Part shown: positions 52,309 to 60,597 of the stretch, in pieces | How the letters are laid out: each line of letters opens with the position of its first letter | How positions within the stretch are numbered: position 1 is the first letter of the stretch | Source: CAWHPS01 sp963831235 | GTDB taxonomy: Bacteria > Fibrobacterota > OXYB2-FULL-49-7 > JAEUSG01 | NCBI GenBank assembly: GCA_963831235.1 | Contig: CAWHPS010000064.1 | Location: forward strand, 55,736 to 119,735 | DNA length: 64,000 nucleotides | Direction of reading: 5' to 3' | Notes under the pieces: model-generated | The model's database searches: none | What the model saw: only the letters and a program-made list of their open reading frames with translations | What the model was told of the DNA's origin: nothing | Position numbers and translations under genes: made by a program

Positions 52309-53587
52309 CATCTTCCGCTTTGCCGTAATCCTGCTTTCCGCAGGACTTCTGCGCGCGGAAGCCCCTGTATATACATCGTTTCGGTCAGAGTTGCCTTTAA
52401 TACACATTGCCCGCTATTCGCCCCTTATCCCCACAATCGGTTTTGGTCCATCCGCCTCTTTCGACAATCCGGCTTATCTTGCAAGCATATACGGACAGGA
52501 GATAAGCGTTTCCACTCAGGATTTCACACACCCCCTCTCCCTTGCATTGTCTTATGGCGGCCGTTTTCTGGAGAATGCCTCAATTGGCGGGGGTGTATCT
52601 TTTTATTCCAAAGATGGCTATCTTGAAAACCATTCGATATTTTCCTTTGCCTCGTCTGGAAATGATATTGATTTCGGTGCGAATATAAAGTTTATGATCG
52701 CAAATAAATTTCCCGAAGGCGGCTACAATAAAACCTTATATGCAATGGATTTTGATCTCGGCCTGCTTGTTGGCATTACCCCAAGGATTTTCATGGGCGC
52801 GGCATTGTTCAATCTTATGTCAACCCCATTCCTTCATACACAATCATTTTCCGTGTCCCCTGAACGCGCAGCCAAGATTCAGATCGGAGGCTTTTTAGAC
52901 CATCAGCGAAGCACAGCCATCTTTGCCGAGGGCCATGCAGACAGCCTGCATGACGTCAAGCTTAAAAACTACAGCTTCGGCGGCGGTGGTGAAATGGCAT
53001 TCCTAAAAGACCTTTCCCTTAAACTTAGGGCTGGTTGTTTATCTCGAAAAAAATCCGCCTCACCGGATCAGAATATTATACTGCTTCTGGCCCTGCGATA
53101 TGAATTCGCTCTTGCCGGAAACGCCATAAAAACCGAATACGCTTTTAACAATAGTTTCGACAAATCAGGAAACGCTGATATTATGGACCTGATGTCCCAC
53201 TACATACAATTTTCAATCGGCCTTGGAGGCCGGGAGGATTTCTCTCCGCCAATTGCAACCGTAAGCCTTGATAATCCGTCATTTTCTCCGGATGGTGATG
53301 GCCATCTTGATGTGGTAAATACTTTAATTCAATGCCGCGACAATCCGGGGGGCAGTGGTGTAAAAAAATGGGCATTAACATTTTGTCGGAAAACTGGGAG
53401 CAGCAACAAGCTGGAGATAATCAAGGCCTTTACCGGCTACGGACTCCCTCCCCGGATAATCGCATGGGATGGAAGGGACTCAGGAAAAAACCTGCTTCCA
53501 AAAGGCGTTTATTATTACCAGTTTAGAGTCATAGACAAAGTAGGCAATTCCACTGACTCACCTCCCCAGCCGGTCCACATAGAATAA
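52301..53587 (+). CDS. PorV/PorQ-like outer-membrane beta-barrel with C-terminal FlgD-type Ig domain
   Basis: 428 residues from the ATG at 52301, overlapping dnaN. The signal peptide is FRFAVILLSAGLLRAEA. Residues ~35-310 are a barrel of PorV/UPF0164 type (IGFGPSASFDNPAYLASIYG, LSYGGRFLENASIGGGVSFY, MDFDLGLLVGITPRIFMGAA). Residues ~320-428 form an Ig-like domain with SFSPDGDGHLDVVNTLIQC, IIAWDGRDSGKNLLPKGVYY and YQFRVIDKVGN. PorV shuttles T9SS cargo to the attachment complex at the surface. The Ig fusion differs from classical PorV. Exact role is inference. Confidence 0.7.
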   Translation: MTNIFRFAVILLSAGLLRAEAPVYTSFRSELPLIHIARYSPLIPTIGFGPSASFDNPAYLASIYGQEISVSTQDFTHPLSLALSYGGRFLENASIGGGVSFYSKDGYLENHSIFSFASSGNDIDFGANIKFMIANKFPEGGYNKTLYAMDFDLGLLVGITPRIFMGAALFNLMSTPFLHTQSFSVSPERAAKIQIGGFLDHQRSTAIFAEGHADSLHDVKLKNYSFGGGGEMAFLKDLSLKLRAGCLSRKKSASPDQNIILLLALRYEFALAGNAIKTEYAFNNSFDKSGNADIMDLMSHYIQFSIGLGGREDFSPPIATVSLDNPSFSPDGDGHLDVVNTLIQCRDNPGGSGVKKWALTFCRKTGSSNKLEIIKAFTGYGLPPRIIAWDGRDSGKNLLPKGVYYYQFRVIDKVGNSTDSPPQPVHIE

Positions 53588-53588
53588 C

Positions 53589-54518
53589 ATGGTCTTTGAG
53601 AAGGACATCAATAACCGCTTTGCCGGAACAAGACTCGACGTTTATCTTGCTGAAAAATACACATATCATACCCGCAGCCAGTGGCAGAAGAAGATTGAAG
53701 ATGGCAGTGTAATGCTGAATAACAAGGTCCCGAAACCATCATCAAAGATTCCACGCGACAGTATTCTTTCTTATGACATAGGCGACTATGAAGAACAACC
53801 GGTAAATACAAACTATACGGTATTATTTGACGATCCGCATATTATGATTATAAACAAACCTCCGAATATTCCGGTGCATACCAGCGGTAAATATTTCAAC
53901 AATACACTTATTAAACTCCTTCGCTCCCGTTATCCTGACGTTAAGCTTGATCTTGTAAACCGGCTTGATCGTGAAACAAGCGGCATAATTATCCTCGGTA
54001 AAACCTTCAAAGCCATGAAGGACCTTGGTGATCAGTTCAGGGCCAAGAGCATCCGCAAAACATATATAGCATATACTTTTGGTGAAATAAAGGAGGATAA
54101 CTTTTCTGTAAACGCCCCCATAGCAGAGGATGTTTCAACTGTTGTAAGAATACGCATGGGTGTTGACGACAAGGGGCTGCCGGCAGAAACAGCATTTGAG
54201 GTTGTAAAAAGGAAAAACGGATTTACAAAACTTTTTTGCTATCCATTGACAGGCCGGACAAACCAGATCAGAGTACACCTTGCCCACTATGGTCATCCTG
54301 TTGTTGGAGACAAGCTCTATTCCGGCAATGACGCGGACTTTCTTGAGTTCATTGAAAAAGGTAACACCCCCGAGATATTAAAACGCGTCATCATGGAACG
54401 TCAGGCCTTACATTCGTATAAAACGATTTTCGTCCATCCTGAAACAAAAGAAGAGATAGAGATTATAGCACCGGAACCCGAAGACATGCTTTTATTTGAA
54501 GACAAATATATGACCTGA
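53589..54518 (+). CDS. RluA-family pseudouridine synthase
   Basis: 309 residues. An S4 RNA-binding domain (TRLDVYLAEKYTYHTRSQWQ) precedes the catalytic domain with DLVNRLDRETSGIIILGKTF (catalytic Asp in RLDRETSG; most family members have HRLD, here NRLD), AYTFGEIKED, and LTGRTNQIRVHLAHYGHPVV then GDKLY. RluA/RluC/RluD enzymes convert specific uridines in 23S rRNA or tRNA; I cannot say which. It starts one base after the PorV-like stop, continuing the operon. Confidence 0.9.
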   Translation: MVFEKDINNRFAGTRLDVYLAEKYTYHTRSQWQKKIEDGSVMLNNKVPKPSSKIPRDSILSYDIGDYEEQPVNTNYTVLFDDPHIMIINKPPNIPVHTSGKYFNNTLIKLLRSRYPDVKLDLVNRLDRETSGIIILGKTFKAMKDLGDQFRAKSIRKTYIAYTFGEIKEDNFSVNAPIAEDVSTVVRIRMGVDDKGLPAETAFEVVKRKNGFTKLFCYPLTGRTNQIRVHLAHYGHPVVGDKLYSGNDADFLEFIEKGNTPEILKRVIMERQALHSYKTIFVHPETKEEIEIIAPEPEDMLLFEDKYMT

Positions 54519-54563
54519 CACAAGAAATCCCAGCCTCAGATGAAAATCATGTTTTCTGCATTG

Positions 54564-54755
54564 TTACTTCTTGACTTTTTCCAGGCCAAGGTCCTTGCAG
54601 ATTTTATTTGCGAGGATGTCGTGGATTTCTGTATGCCGCGGGATCGAGGAGCGCCGGTTTTGAGCGGGATTGAGGTACCAGGAATGTCTGCCGCCTTCGC
54701 GGACCATTACACAACCATTCCGATGAAGGTGTGACAATAGCTCATTCCGTTTCAT
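54564..54755 (-). CDS. hicA: HicA toxin (mRNA interferase)
   Basis: 63 residues. MKRNELLSHLHRNGCVMVRE then GGRHSWYLNP is the dsRBD-like HicA fold with the catalytic His in GGRHSW, and SIPRHTEIHDILANKICKDL the typical ending. It cleaves mRNA when free of HicB. It is downstream of hicB with a four-base overlap, the less common gene order. Confidence 0.9.
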   Translation of the reverse strand: MKRNELLSHLHRNGCVMVREGGRHSWYLNPAQNRRSSIPRHTEIHDILANKICKDLGLEKVKK

Positions 54756-54964
54756 ACCGTGATGGTTTCTTCAAGATATCCGGTTTGGGCCGCAGCAATA
54801 GCATCGCCTCTGTTGAATTCCAGAGCCTCACGCAAAGCTTCCCGCAGGCTTTCCATCAATTCTTCATGGTTTTTTTCCTGACAGTTGACACCGGGCAACT
54901 CCTCTATCCATCCCAACCACCAGTCACCCATGTTTTTAATAACAGCAGTAAAAGTGTTTTTCAT
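54752..54964 (-). CDS. hicB: HicB antitoxin, short form
   Basis: 70 residues. FTAVIKNMGDWWLGWIEELP then GVNCQEKNHEELMESLREAL is the HicB RNase-H-like domain (WIEELPGVNCQ motif). It lacks a C-terminal helix-turn-helix or ribbon-helix-helix extension, so DNA binding and autoregulation may be absent or done by another protein. GGGGG lies about seven bases before the ATG. It overlaps hicA as ATGA. Confidence 0.9.
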   Translation of the reverse strand: MKNTFTAVIKNMGDWWLGWIEELPGVNCQEKNHEELMESLREALREALEFNRGDAIAAAQTGYLEETITV

Positions 54965-55046
54965 TCCATGCCCCCTGAAAAAAGAATAATCGATGCAATT
55001 AATATATTAAGGGAAGAAGCATAAGTCAAATAAATTGTGACATGTA

Positions 55047-55090
55047 ACAAGTAGCGTCGTAGCGTCGTAGCATGCTGCGCCGCTACTTGT
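55047..55090. terminator. Long hairpin between the sugar isomerase-like gene and hicB
   Basis: ACAAGTAGCG (55047-55056) pairs with CGCTACTTGT (55081-55090). The 24-base loop holds the tandem GTCGTAGC repeat. No T-run follows on the plus strand; it is 15 bp past the isomerase stop, so it could end that transcript by a rho-dependent or stabilising role. Confidence 0.45.
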
Positions 55091-55105
55091 ACCATCCGTT
55101 ACGCC

Positions 55106-55888
55106 TTATTTATACCGATCCATCACATAAGCCAAATTAGCCATCTTTGTTTCTATGTCAGCATCCACCTCAAGCGAAACAACGGCTTCAGGAGAATGCA
55201 GTTTCAATGCCTTAAAAATCGGCAGATAATCTATGCGACCCTTACCGATTGGAAGGTGTTCGTCTGCCTGTCCGTGATTGTCGTGCAAATGGACATGGCG
55301 CAGGCGGGGCCCCATCTTTTCGATCCAGGCCCCGGCATTAAGCTTACTCATCATGAACTGATGCCCGACATCAAAACAAAGCCCCAGATTGGGGTGGTTT
55401 ACAGCATCAATAATGCGGACCATCATGTCCGGTGATTTCTCAACAACGTTTTCAAGCACAACTGTTATGTTTGCATCAGCCCAGCGCGTAACCTCATTCT
55501 GCCAGAAATCCACCTGCTTTGCAAACCATCTTTCTTCAAGCTTGAATATTTCAAGCTCCAGAGAAAACCCCGTATGAAGAATAATCCTTTGGACAGAAAA
55601 TGTTTTCGCGGCTTCAAAAATCATGTCAAGCCGCGAGTTAATAGCAGCGTTTATTAAATGATCTGCGTGACTGAAATCCATTCCTATGAAGGGACCGTGA
55701 ATTGCAAGGTCACCATTGAAACCGGATAGCAGATCCTTGTGAAGCATAATCCTTTCCTGCCAGCTGAGCTCTGATGCAATGCCCTTCATGCCATAGCTCT
55801 GGAGTTCAACTCCACAACCGAGATCAACTACTTCTTTTATATGAGGTCTTTGAATGGGTTCGCCGCTAAGGCAGATCATGTGTTTCAT
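55106..55888 (-). CDS. Xylose-isomerase-like TIM-barrel protein (sugar phosphate isomerase/epimerase family)
   Basis: 260 residues. The AP-endonuclease-2 fold is indicated by DLAIHGPFIGMDFSH, IILHTGFSLELEIF, ITVVLENVVEKSPDMMVRII then DAVNHPNLGLCFDVGHQFMM, LRHVHLHDNHGQADEHLPIG and AVVSLEVDAD. His/Glu/Asp metal ligands lie at the expected strand ends. The family includes EndoIV, hydroxypyruvate isomerase and IolI/IolE. No partner genes reveal a substrate. AAGGA precedes the start by six bases. Confidence 0.8.
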   Translation of the reverse strand: MKHMICLSGEPIQRPHIKEVVDLGCGVELQSYGMKGIASELSWQERIMLHKDLLSGFNGDLAIHGPFIGMDFSHADHLINAAINSRLDMIFEAAKTFSVQRIILHTGFSLELEIFKLEERWFAKQVDFWQNEVTRWADANITVVLENVVEKSPDMMVRIIDAVNHPNLGLCFDVGHQFMMSKLNAGAWIEKMGPRLRHVHLHDNHGQADEHLPIGKGRIDYLPIFKALKLHSPEAVVSLEVDADIETKMANLAYVMDRYK

Positions 55889-55908
55889 CTTTTTCCTTGC
55901 ATTACAAT

Positions 55909-55936
55909 TTGAAAACTCTTAAGACTGGGATAAGAT
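55909..55936 (+). promoter_or_regulatory. Candidate promoter for the ATP synthase operon
   Basis: TTGAAA at 55909-55914, a 16-bp spacer and TAAGAT at 55931-55936, ~118 bp before the first gene. The match is moderate. Confidence 0.4.
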
Positions 55937-56054
55937 ACGTTTATAAGTGGTATTATCGCGAATGAAAACAATATCAGCAGGCACAGCCCATTAGTGCTCC
56001 TGATTTAATTAACTTTGTTTCTTTCCATCATCAATAAATATATTACCTATTCCT

Positions 56055-56348
56055 ATGGAACAACCACCGGATAAAACCCGTTTCTCTAAATCCTTAAAAG
56101 ATGCACGTGAATTCCGTGAACGGGGCTGGCTCGGCAAAATCATGATTGTTGGTGCGAACTTTCTCGCAGGCCCTCTTGTACTAGGCCTGGCTGGCCGATG
56201 GCTCGATAAAAAGACCGGTCATGAATACCGCTATCTTATTATAGGAGTCATTCTTGGTCTTGTATGGGCCTTTTACGAAGCTTTTAAAATTGCCTGGTAT
56301 ATTTCAAAGGAAGATAAAGAAAATCCCCAAGATGGACAAAAAGACTAA
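56055..56348 (+). CDS. atpZ: AtpZ/AtpI-like small membrane protein of the ATP synthase operon
   Basis: 97 residues with two membrane helices (IMIVGANFLAGPLVLGLAG and RYLIIGVILGLVWAFYEAF) joined by the short RWLDKKTGHE loop; basic ends. These two-helix proteins precede ATP synthase genes in many phyla and are linked to Mg2+/Ca2+ handling or c-ring assembly. Its last 17 bases overlap the next gene. Confidence 0.8.
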   Translation: MEQPPDKTRFSKSLKDAREFRERGWLGKIMIVGANFLAGPLVLGLAGRWLDKKTGHEYRYLIIGVILGLVWAFYEAFKIAWYISKEDKENPQDGQKD

Positions 56349-56709
56349 CCTGTTTATATTGATATCCAATACTGCTGTCCTTATATCGGTTGTTTTACTG
56401 GCAATCCTTGTAAGACCATCAAGTGAACGCATACCCATCTTAACAGGATGGCTGGCATCTGCATTAAATTTCACGGCCGCAATAGTTATTAATCTTTCCG
56501 CAATGCGAAAAGACTTCGAGACTTTCAAACTTACGGTGTTTGCAGGCATGGGAATCCGTATAGGTATTTTACTTGCACTTTTGCTATTAGTCATTAAAAA
56601 AGTCCCGTCCTGGACAAATTCATTTTCTTTCTCGCTTCTTTTATGTTTTGGAATATATATTATACTCGAAGCGGTTTTCTTTTTCATAAAATCAAAACAA
56701 CTGACGTAA
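56332..56709 (+). CDS. atpI: ATP synthase subunit I-like membrane protein
   Basis: 125 residues from the ATG at 56332. Four membrane helices are visible: FILISNTAVLISVVLLAILV, LTGWLASALNFTAAIVINLS, VFAGMGIRIGILLALLLLVI and SLLLCFGIYIILEAVFFFI. This matches the small AtpI-type chaperone of c-ring assembly. The stop overlaps the atpB start as TAATG. Confidence 0.7.
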   Translation: MDKKTNLFILISNTAVLISVVLLAILVRPSSERIPILTGWLASALNFTAAIVINLSAMRKDFETFKLTVFAGMGIRIGILLALLLLVIKKVPSWTNSFSFSLLLCFGIYIILEAVFFFIKSKQLT

Positions 56710-57560
56710 TGAGAAAAGTTAAAACATTCTTTATTCTATTGTTCCTCACATCTGCCGGGGCTTTTGCCGAAGGTGGCCAAACACTCGAAGGTTTCATTGT
56801 CCACCATTTAAGCAACCTCAAACAGTGGATACCGCTACCAGGCCTACATATTTCTCTTGAACACCCTATTTCCGTGGCTGGTGTTGACATGAGCCCATCA
56901 TTGCACCTTCTCATGCTTTGCATTGCAGGGTTGATTCTTTTCCTTTTGTTTATTGTGGGCTTTAAGAAGAAAAGTAGCGAAGCACCAAAAGGCCTTACAA
57001 ACGCGCTTGAAATGGCAGTGCTTTTTATCAGGGACGATATATGCATTTCCTATCTTGGACAAAAAGATGGAAGAAGACTGGCCCCGGTATTTCTTACCTT
57101 CTTTTTCTTTATTCTTGTGCTTAACCTGATGGGCCTAATCCCGCTTTTTGTAGCTGCAACAGGAAACGTTAATGTGACAGCGGCTCTTTCTTTAATAACA
57201 CTTGCCATGATGATTTTAGGCGGCTTTATAAAAAACGGTCCCCTTGGTTTTATCAAACTTTTCCTCCCTCCTGGAGTGCCCATGGGATTCTACATACTTA
57301 TTTTCCCAATCGAACTTCTGGGCCTTTTCACCAGGCCTTTTGCGCTTACCATGAGGCTTTTTGCCAATATGATGGGCGGTCATGTCAGCATTTATTCGCT
57401 GATAGGCATAATAATGATATTCGGATGGTTCGGTGTTCCCTCGATATTTCTTGTGCTGTTTATATATTGCATCGAACTTCTCGTGGCGTTCATACAGGCT
57501 TATATCTTCACCATGCTGTCCGCCATGTTCGTGGGTTCCATGATGCATCCGTCTCATTAA
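56709..57560 (+). CDS. atpB: ATP synthase F0 subunit a
   Basis: 283 residues. A cleavable-looking N-terminus (TFFILLFLTSAGAFA) precedes the family core: FFFILVLNLMGLIPLFVAAT, ITLAMMILGGFIKNGPLGF, and LGLFTRPFALTMRLFANMMG then GHVSIYSL, with the essential Arg in RLFANMMGGH. It forms the proton half-channels at the c-ring. A PIEL segment (FPIELLGLFTRP) is typical. Confidence 0.94.
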   Translation: MRKVKTFFILLFLTSAGAFAEGGQTLEGFIVHHLSNLKQWIPLPGLHISLEHPISVAGVDMSPSLHLLMLCIAGLILFLLFIVGFKKKSSEAPKGLTNALEMAVLFIRDDICISYLGQKDGRRLAPVFLTFFFFILVLNLMGLIPLFVAATGNVNVTAALSLITLAMMILGGFIKNGPLGFIKLFLPPGVPMGFYILIFPIELLGLFTRPFALTMRLFANMMGGHVSIYSLIGIIMIFGWFGVPSIFLVLFIYCIELLVAFIQAYIFTMLSAMFVGSMMHPSH

Positions 57561-57600
57561 AAGGATAAAGGGCAAAACTTAAATTTCAGAGGAGGATCTT

Positions 57601-57822
57601 ATGTTAGGAATCAATGCGGGTTTGGCTGCAATCGGAGCGGGTCTTGTCGCGGTTGGTGCTGGTCTTGGAGTGGGCCGTATCGGCGGTTCGGCAACTGAAG
57701 CCATCGCGCGTCAGCCTGAGGCATCAGGCAAAATCATGACCACCATGATTATCGCGGCAGCACTTGTTGAAGGCGTTGCCTTCTTCTGCGCTGCAATGTG
57801 CTTCATCGCTCTTGGCAAATAA
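57601..57822 (+). CDS. atpE: ATP synthase F0 subunit c
   Basis: 73 residues, two membrane helices joined by the polar RQPEASGK loop. The ion-binding Glu is in AALVEGVAFF. The Na+-binding signature (Gln in helix one plus Glu-Ser-Thr in helix two) is absent: here helix one has GVGRIGG and helix two VEGV, so protons are the likely coupling ion. AIARQPEASGK and MIIAAALVEG resemble Bacteroidota/Fibrobacterota sequences. GAGGAGG precedes the start. Confidence 0.95.
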   Translation: MLGINAGLAAIGAGLVAVGAGLGVGRIGGSATEAIARQPEASGKIMTTMIIAAALVEGVAFFCAAMCFIALGK

Positions 57823-57842
57823 ACTTAAACCCCAAGGGTAAT

Positions 57843-58409
57843 ATGACAACCGAAGAAATGAGCACGGTTCAGTCCGTGCATGCGGAAGTCCAGGAACCAT
57901 CTCACAAGGAGGAATCAGGAAATCCTTTGATGAGAATTGATCCAGGCATGATCATCTGGACCTGGATAGTTTTTATCGCGCTGCTTGTCCTGCTTGGTAA
58001 ATTCGCATGGAAACCAATACTCAAAGTATTGGACGATCGTGAAAAGAAAATAAAAAAAGCCATAGAAGACGCCGAGGCAGCACAGAAAGCGCTTGAAGAA
58101 GCCGCTCATAAGCAGAATCAGATAATCGGCAAGGCGGAAGAAGAAGCTGTTACCATAATCCAACGGGCCAGGGAATCAGCATCCAATTTCGCCATGGACC
58201 TTAAAAACAAAGCAATGCACGATTCTGAAAAACTAATTGAACAGGCAAAGCGTGCAATTGAAAGTGAAAAGCAAAAGGCAGTTGCTGAACTGCGCACCGA
58301 GGCGGCTGAAATAGCAATCTCCGCTGCGTCAAAGATTATACACGCAAATCTGGATGATGCGCGCAATCGTGAACTGGTCAAGGAATACATCAAGCAGGCC
58401 ATAAACTGA
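57843..58409 (+). CDS. atpF: ATP synthase F0 subunit b
   Basis: 188 residues from the ATG at 57843 (a second ATG, six codons on, is an alternative). A short N-terminal segment precedes one membrane helix (MIIWTWIVFIALLVLLGKFA) ending in the conserved WKPILKVLDDREKKIKKAIE, then a long charged coiled coil (AQKALEEAAHKQNQIIGKAE). It forms the peripheral stalk. The N-terminal ~30 residues before the helix are an extension relative to E. coli b. Confidence 0.93.
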   Translation: MTTEEMSTVQSVHAEVQEPSHKEESGNPLMRIDPGMIIWTWIVFIALLVLLGKFAWKPILKVLDDREKKIKKAIEDAEAAQKALEEAAHKQNQIIGKAEEEAVTIIQRARESASNFAMDLKNKAMHDSEKLIEQAKRAIESEKQKAVAELRTEAAEIAISAASKIIHANLDDARNRELVKEYIKQAIN

Positions 58410-58443
58410 TAGTTTGGTGAAAAGAAATTCGGAGTGATTGTAA

Positions 58444-58986
58444 ATGAGTGAAACGCTTATTGCACGACGTTATGCCTTGGCTCTGTTCAAACTTGCCGGC
58501 GATACCGGTAAAGTTGCTGAAATAAGCAGCGACATGGCTGGCATCGAATCAAGCTGCAAATCATCCCCTGATCTGGCACAGACGCTTAAAAATCCTGTAA
58601 TGAAAAAATCAGACAAGCAGGCGATAATCAACAATATCTTTGCAGGAAAAGTATCTGCAACAACCCTTAAGTTCCTTAACTTCTTAATTGAAAAAAAGCG
58701 GATATCATTATTACAGGAAGTTTCTGTACTCTTCCTTAGGATGGAAGAGGAGGCCCGAGGTGTGGCGGAGGCGCGAATTATAACCGTAAAACCTGCGGAA
58801 AGTGATGTGAAAGAGACACTTGTCGCAGGCTTAAGTAAAAAATATAATAAGGAATTCTCCGTTAAATACGAGGAAAACCCGGATATCATGGGCGGTTTTT
58901 TGCTTTATATTAAAGACAAGGTATACGACTTCAGCATTCGTAACCAGATTAAGCTTTTAAGGGAACAGTTACTTGGGACAAGATAG
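58444..58986 (+). CDS. atpH: ATP synthase F1 subunit delta
   Basis: 180 residues. ARRYALALFKLAGDTGKVAE is the N-terminal helical-bundle signature, and FLLYIKDKVYDFSIRNQIKL close to the C-terminus is the conserved GGxxxxxxDxxxDxS-like end. It links the peripheral stalk to the alpha-beta head. AGTGATTG lies just before the ATG, a weak ribosome site. Confidence 0.92.
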   Translation: MSETLIARRYALALFKLAGDTGKVAEISSDMAGIESSCKSSPDLAQTLKNPVMKKSDKQAIINNIFAGKVSATTLKFLNFLIEKKRISLLQEVSVLFLRMEEEARGVAEARIITVKPAESDVKETLVAGLSKKYNKEFSVKYEENPDIMGGFLLYIKDKVYDFSIRNQIKLLREQLLGTR

Positions 58987-59039
58987 CCAAAATAGATTTT
59001 TATCAAGAACTTAATAAGATTTAGAAGAGGAACACACTT

Positions 59040-60560
59040 ATGGAAATCAAAGTCAGGCCGGATGAAATTTCTGACATATTAAAAAAGCAGCTCAAAGACT
59101 TCGATGTCTGTTGCCGTGAATATGAGATCGGGACAGTGCTTCAGGTAGGCGATGGCATTGCGCGTGTATTCGGCCTGTCCGATGTGATGGCAGGCGAGCT
59201 TGTGGAATTCGAGAACGGCATAGTCGGGATTGCCATCAACCTCGAAGAAGACAATGTTGGTGTGACCATTTTCGGCGATGATTTCCATATTAAGGAAGGC
59301 GATACTGTAAAACGCACCCAGCGCATAGCACAGGTGCCTGTTGGTGAGGGCCTTTTAGGGCGGGTAATTGATCCCCTTGGCATCCCCCTTGACGGAGGCG
59401 CTGCCATAAAAGCAACCGAATACCGCAACATAGAAATCAAGGCGCCGGGCATAGTTGACCGTCAGAACGTATGCGAACCTCTCCAAACCGGCATCAAGGC
59501 CATTGACGCAATGACGCCCATAGGCCGTGGCCAGCGCGAACTAATTATCGGTGACCGTCGTACCGGCAAAACTGCAATTGCAATCGACACCATCCTGAAT
59601 CAAAAAGGCGAGAACATAAAGTGCATTTACGTGGCCATCGGGCAAAAGCAGTCGTCAGTTGCACAGGTTGTGGATAAGCTTAAAGAAGCCGGGGCAATGG
59701 AATACACGACCGTAATCTGCGCCACAGCATCCATGCCCGCATCACTCCAATATATTTCGCCATACTGCGGTGTAACAATGGCTGAATATTTCCGTGATAA
59801 TGGGCAGCATGCACTGATCATATATGATGACCTTACAAAACAGGCCCAGGCATACCGCCAGATATCCCTGCTTCTGCGCCGTCCGCCGGGTCGTGAAGCT
59901 TATCCTGGCGATGTGTTCTACCTGCATTCACGCCTTCTTGAACGTGCCGCAAAAATGAGCAAGGAAAAAGGCGGCGGATCGCTTACAGCCCTTCCCATAA
60001 TAGAAACACAGGCAGGCGATGTTTCCGCATACATCCCAACAAATGTTATCTCAATTACAGATGGCCAGATATTCCTCGATACTGAACTTTTCAACAGCGG
60101 TCAAAGGCCTGCCATGAGCGTTGGTATTTCGGTTTCACGAGTCGGAGGCGACGCCCAGATTAAAGCCATGAAGCAATCTGCCGGTCCGCTTCGCATGGAA
60201 CTCGCCCAGTACCGCGAACTTCAGGCATTCTCACAATTCGCATCCGACCTGGACCCCGCAACACGCAAGCAGCTTGCACGTGGAGAGAGGCTCATGGCGC
60301 TACTTAAACAGTCTCAATACCGCCCATACCCGGTATTAAACCAGGTCATCTCCCTTTATGCCGGCACGCACGGTTACCTGGATGAAATTGAAGTAAGGGA
60401 TGTGCTTCGCTATGAAGAGGAAATGCTTTTCTATATGAATTCATCAAAAAAGGCTTTTATTGACAAGCTTAATTCTAAGAAGGCCCTAAACGATGAGATA
60501 AAAAATGAACTGAACGCAATTCTTGATGAATTCAAGCGCCAGTTCAAAAAATCAGCTTAA
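59040..60560 (+). CDS. atpA: ATP synthase F1 subunit alpha
   Basis: 506 residues. The nucleotide-binding motif is GDRRTGKTAIAIDTIL, preceded by LQTGIKAIDAMTPIGRGQRE; later AYRQISLLLRRPPGREAYPG, the signature GVSISRVGGDAQ-like segment (SVGISVSRVGGDAQ) and QYRELQAFSQFASDLDPATR are present. It forms the noncatalytic sites. The start is preceded by AGAGG. Length and all motifs normal. Confidence 0.97.
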   Translation: MEIKVRPDEISDILKKQLKDFDVCCREYEIGTVLQVGDGIARVFGLSDVMAGELVEFENGIVGIAINLEEDNVGVTIFGDDFHIKEGDTVKRTQRIAQVPVGEGLLGRVIDPLGIPLDGGAAIKATEYRNIEIKAPGIVDRQNVCEPLQTGIKAIDAMTPIGRGQRELIIGDRRTGKTAIAIDTILNQKGENIKCIYVAIGQKQSSVAQVVDKLKEAGAMEYTTVICATASMPASLQYISPYCGVTMAEYFRDNGQHALIIYDDLTKQAQAYRQISLLLRRPPGREAYPGDVFYLHSRLLERAAKMSKEKGGGSLTALPIIETQAGDVSAYIPTNVISITDGQIFLDTELFNSGQRPAMSVGISVSRVGGDAQIKAMKQSAGPLRMELAQYRELQAFSQFASDLDPATRKQLARGERLMALLKQSQYRPYPVLNQVISLYAGTHGYLDEIEVRDVLRYEEEMLFYMNSSKKAFIDKLNSKKALNDEIKNELNAILDEFKRQFKKSA

Positions 60561-60597
60561 TGTTACGAAAGTATTTAAATAAAACAAGAAAACCACC

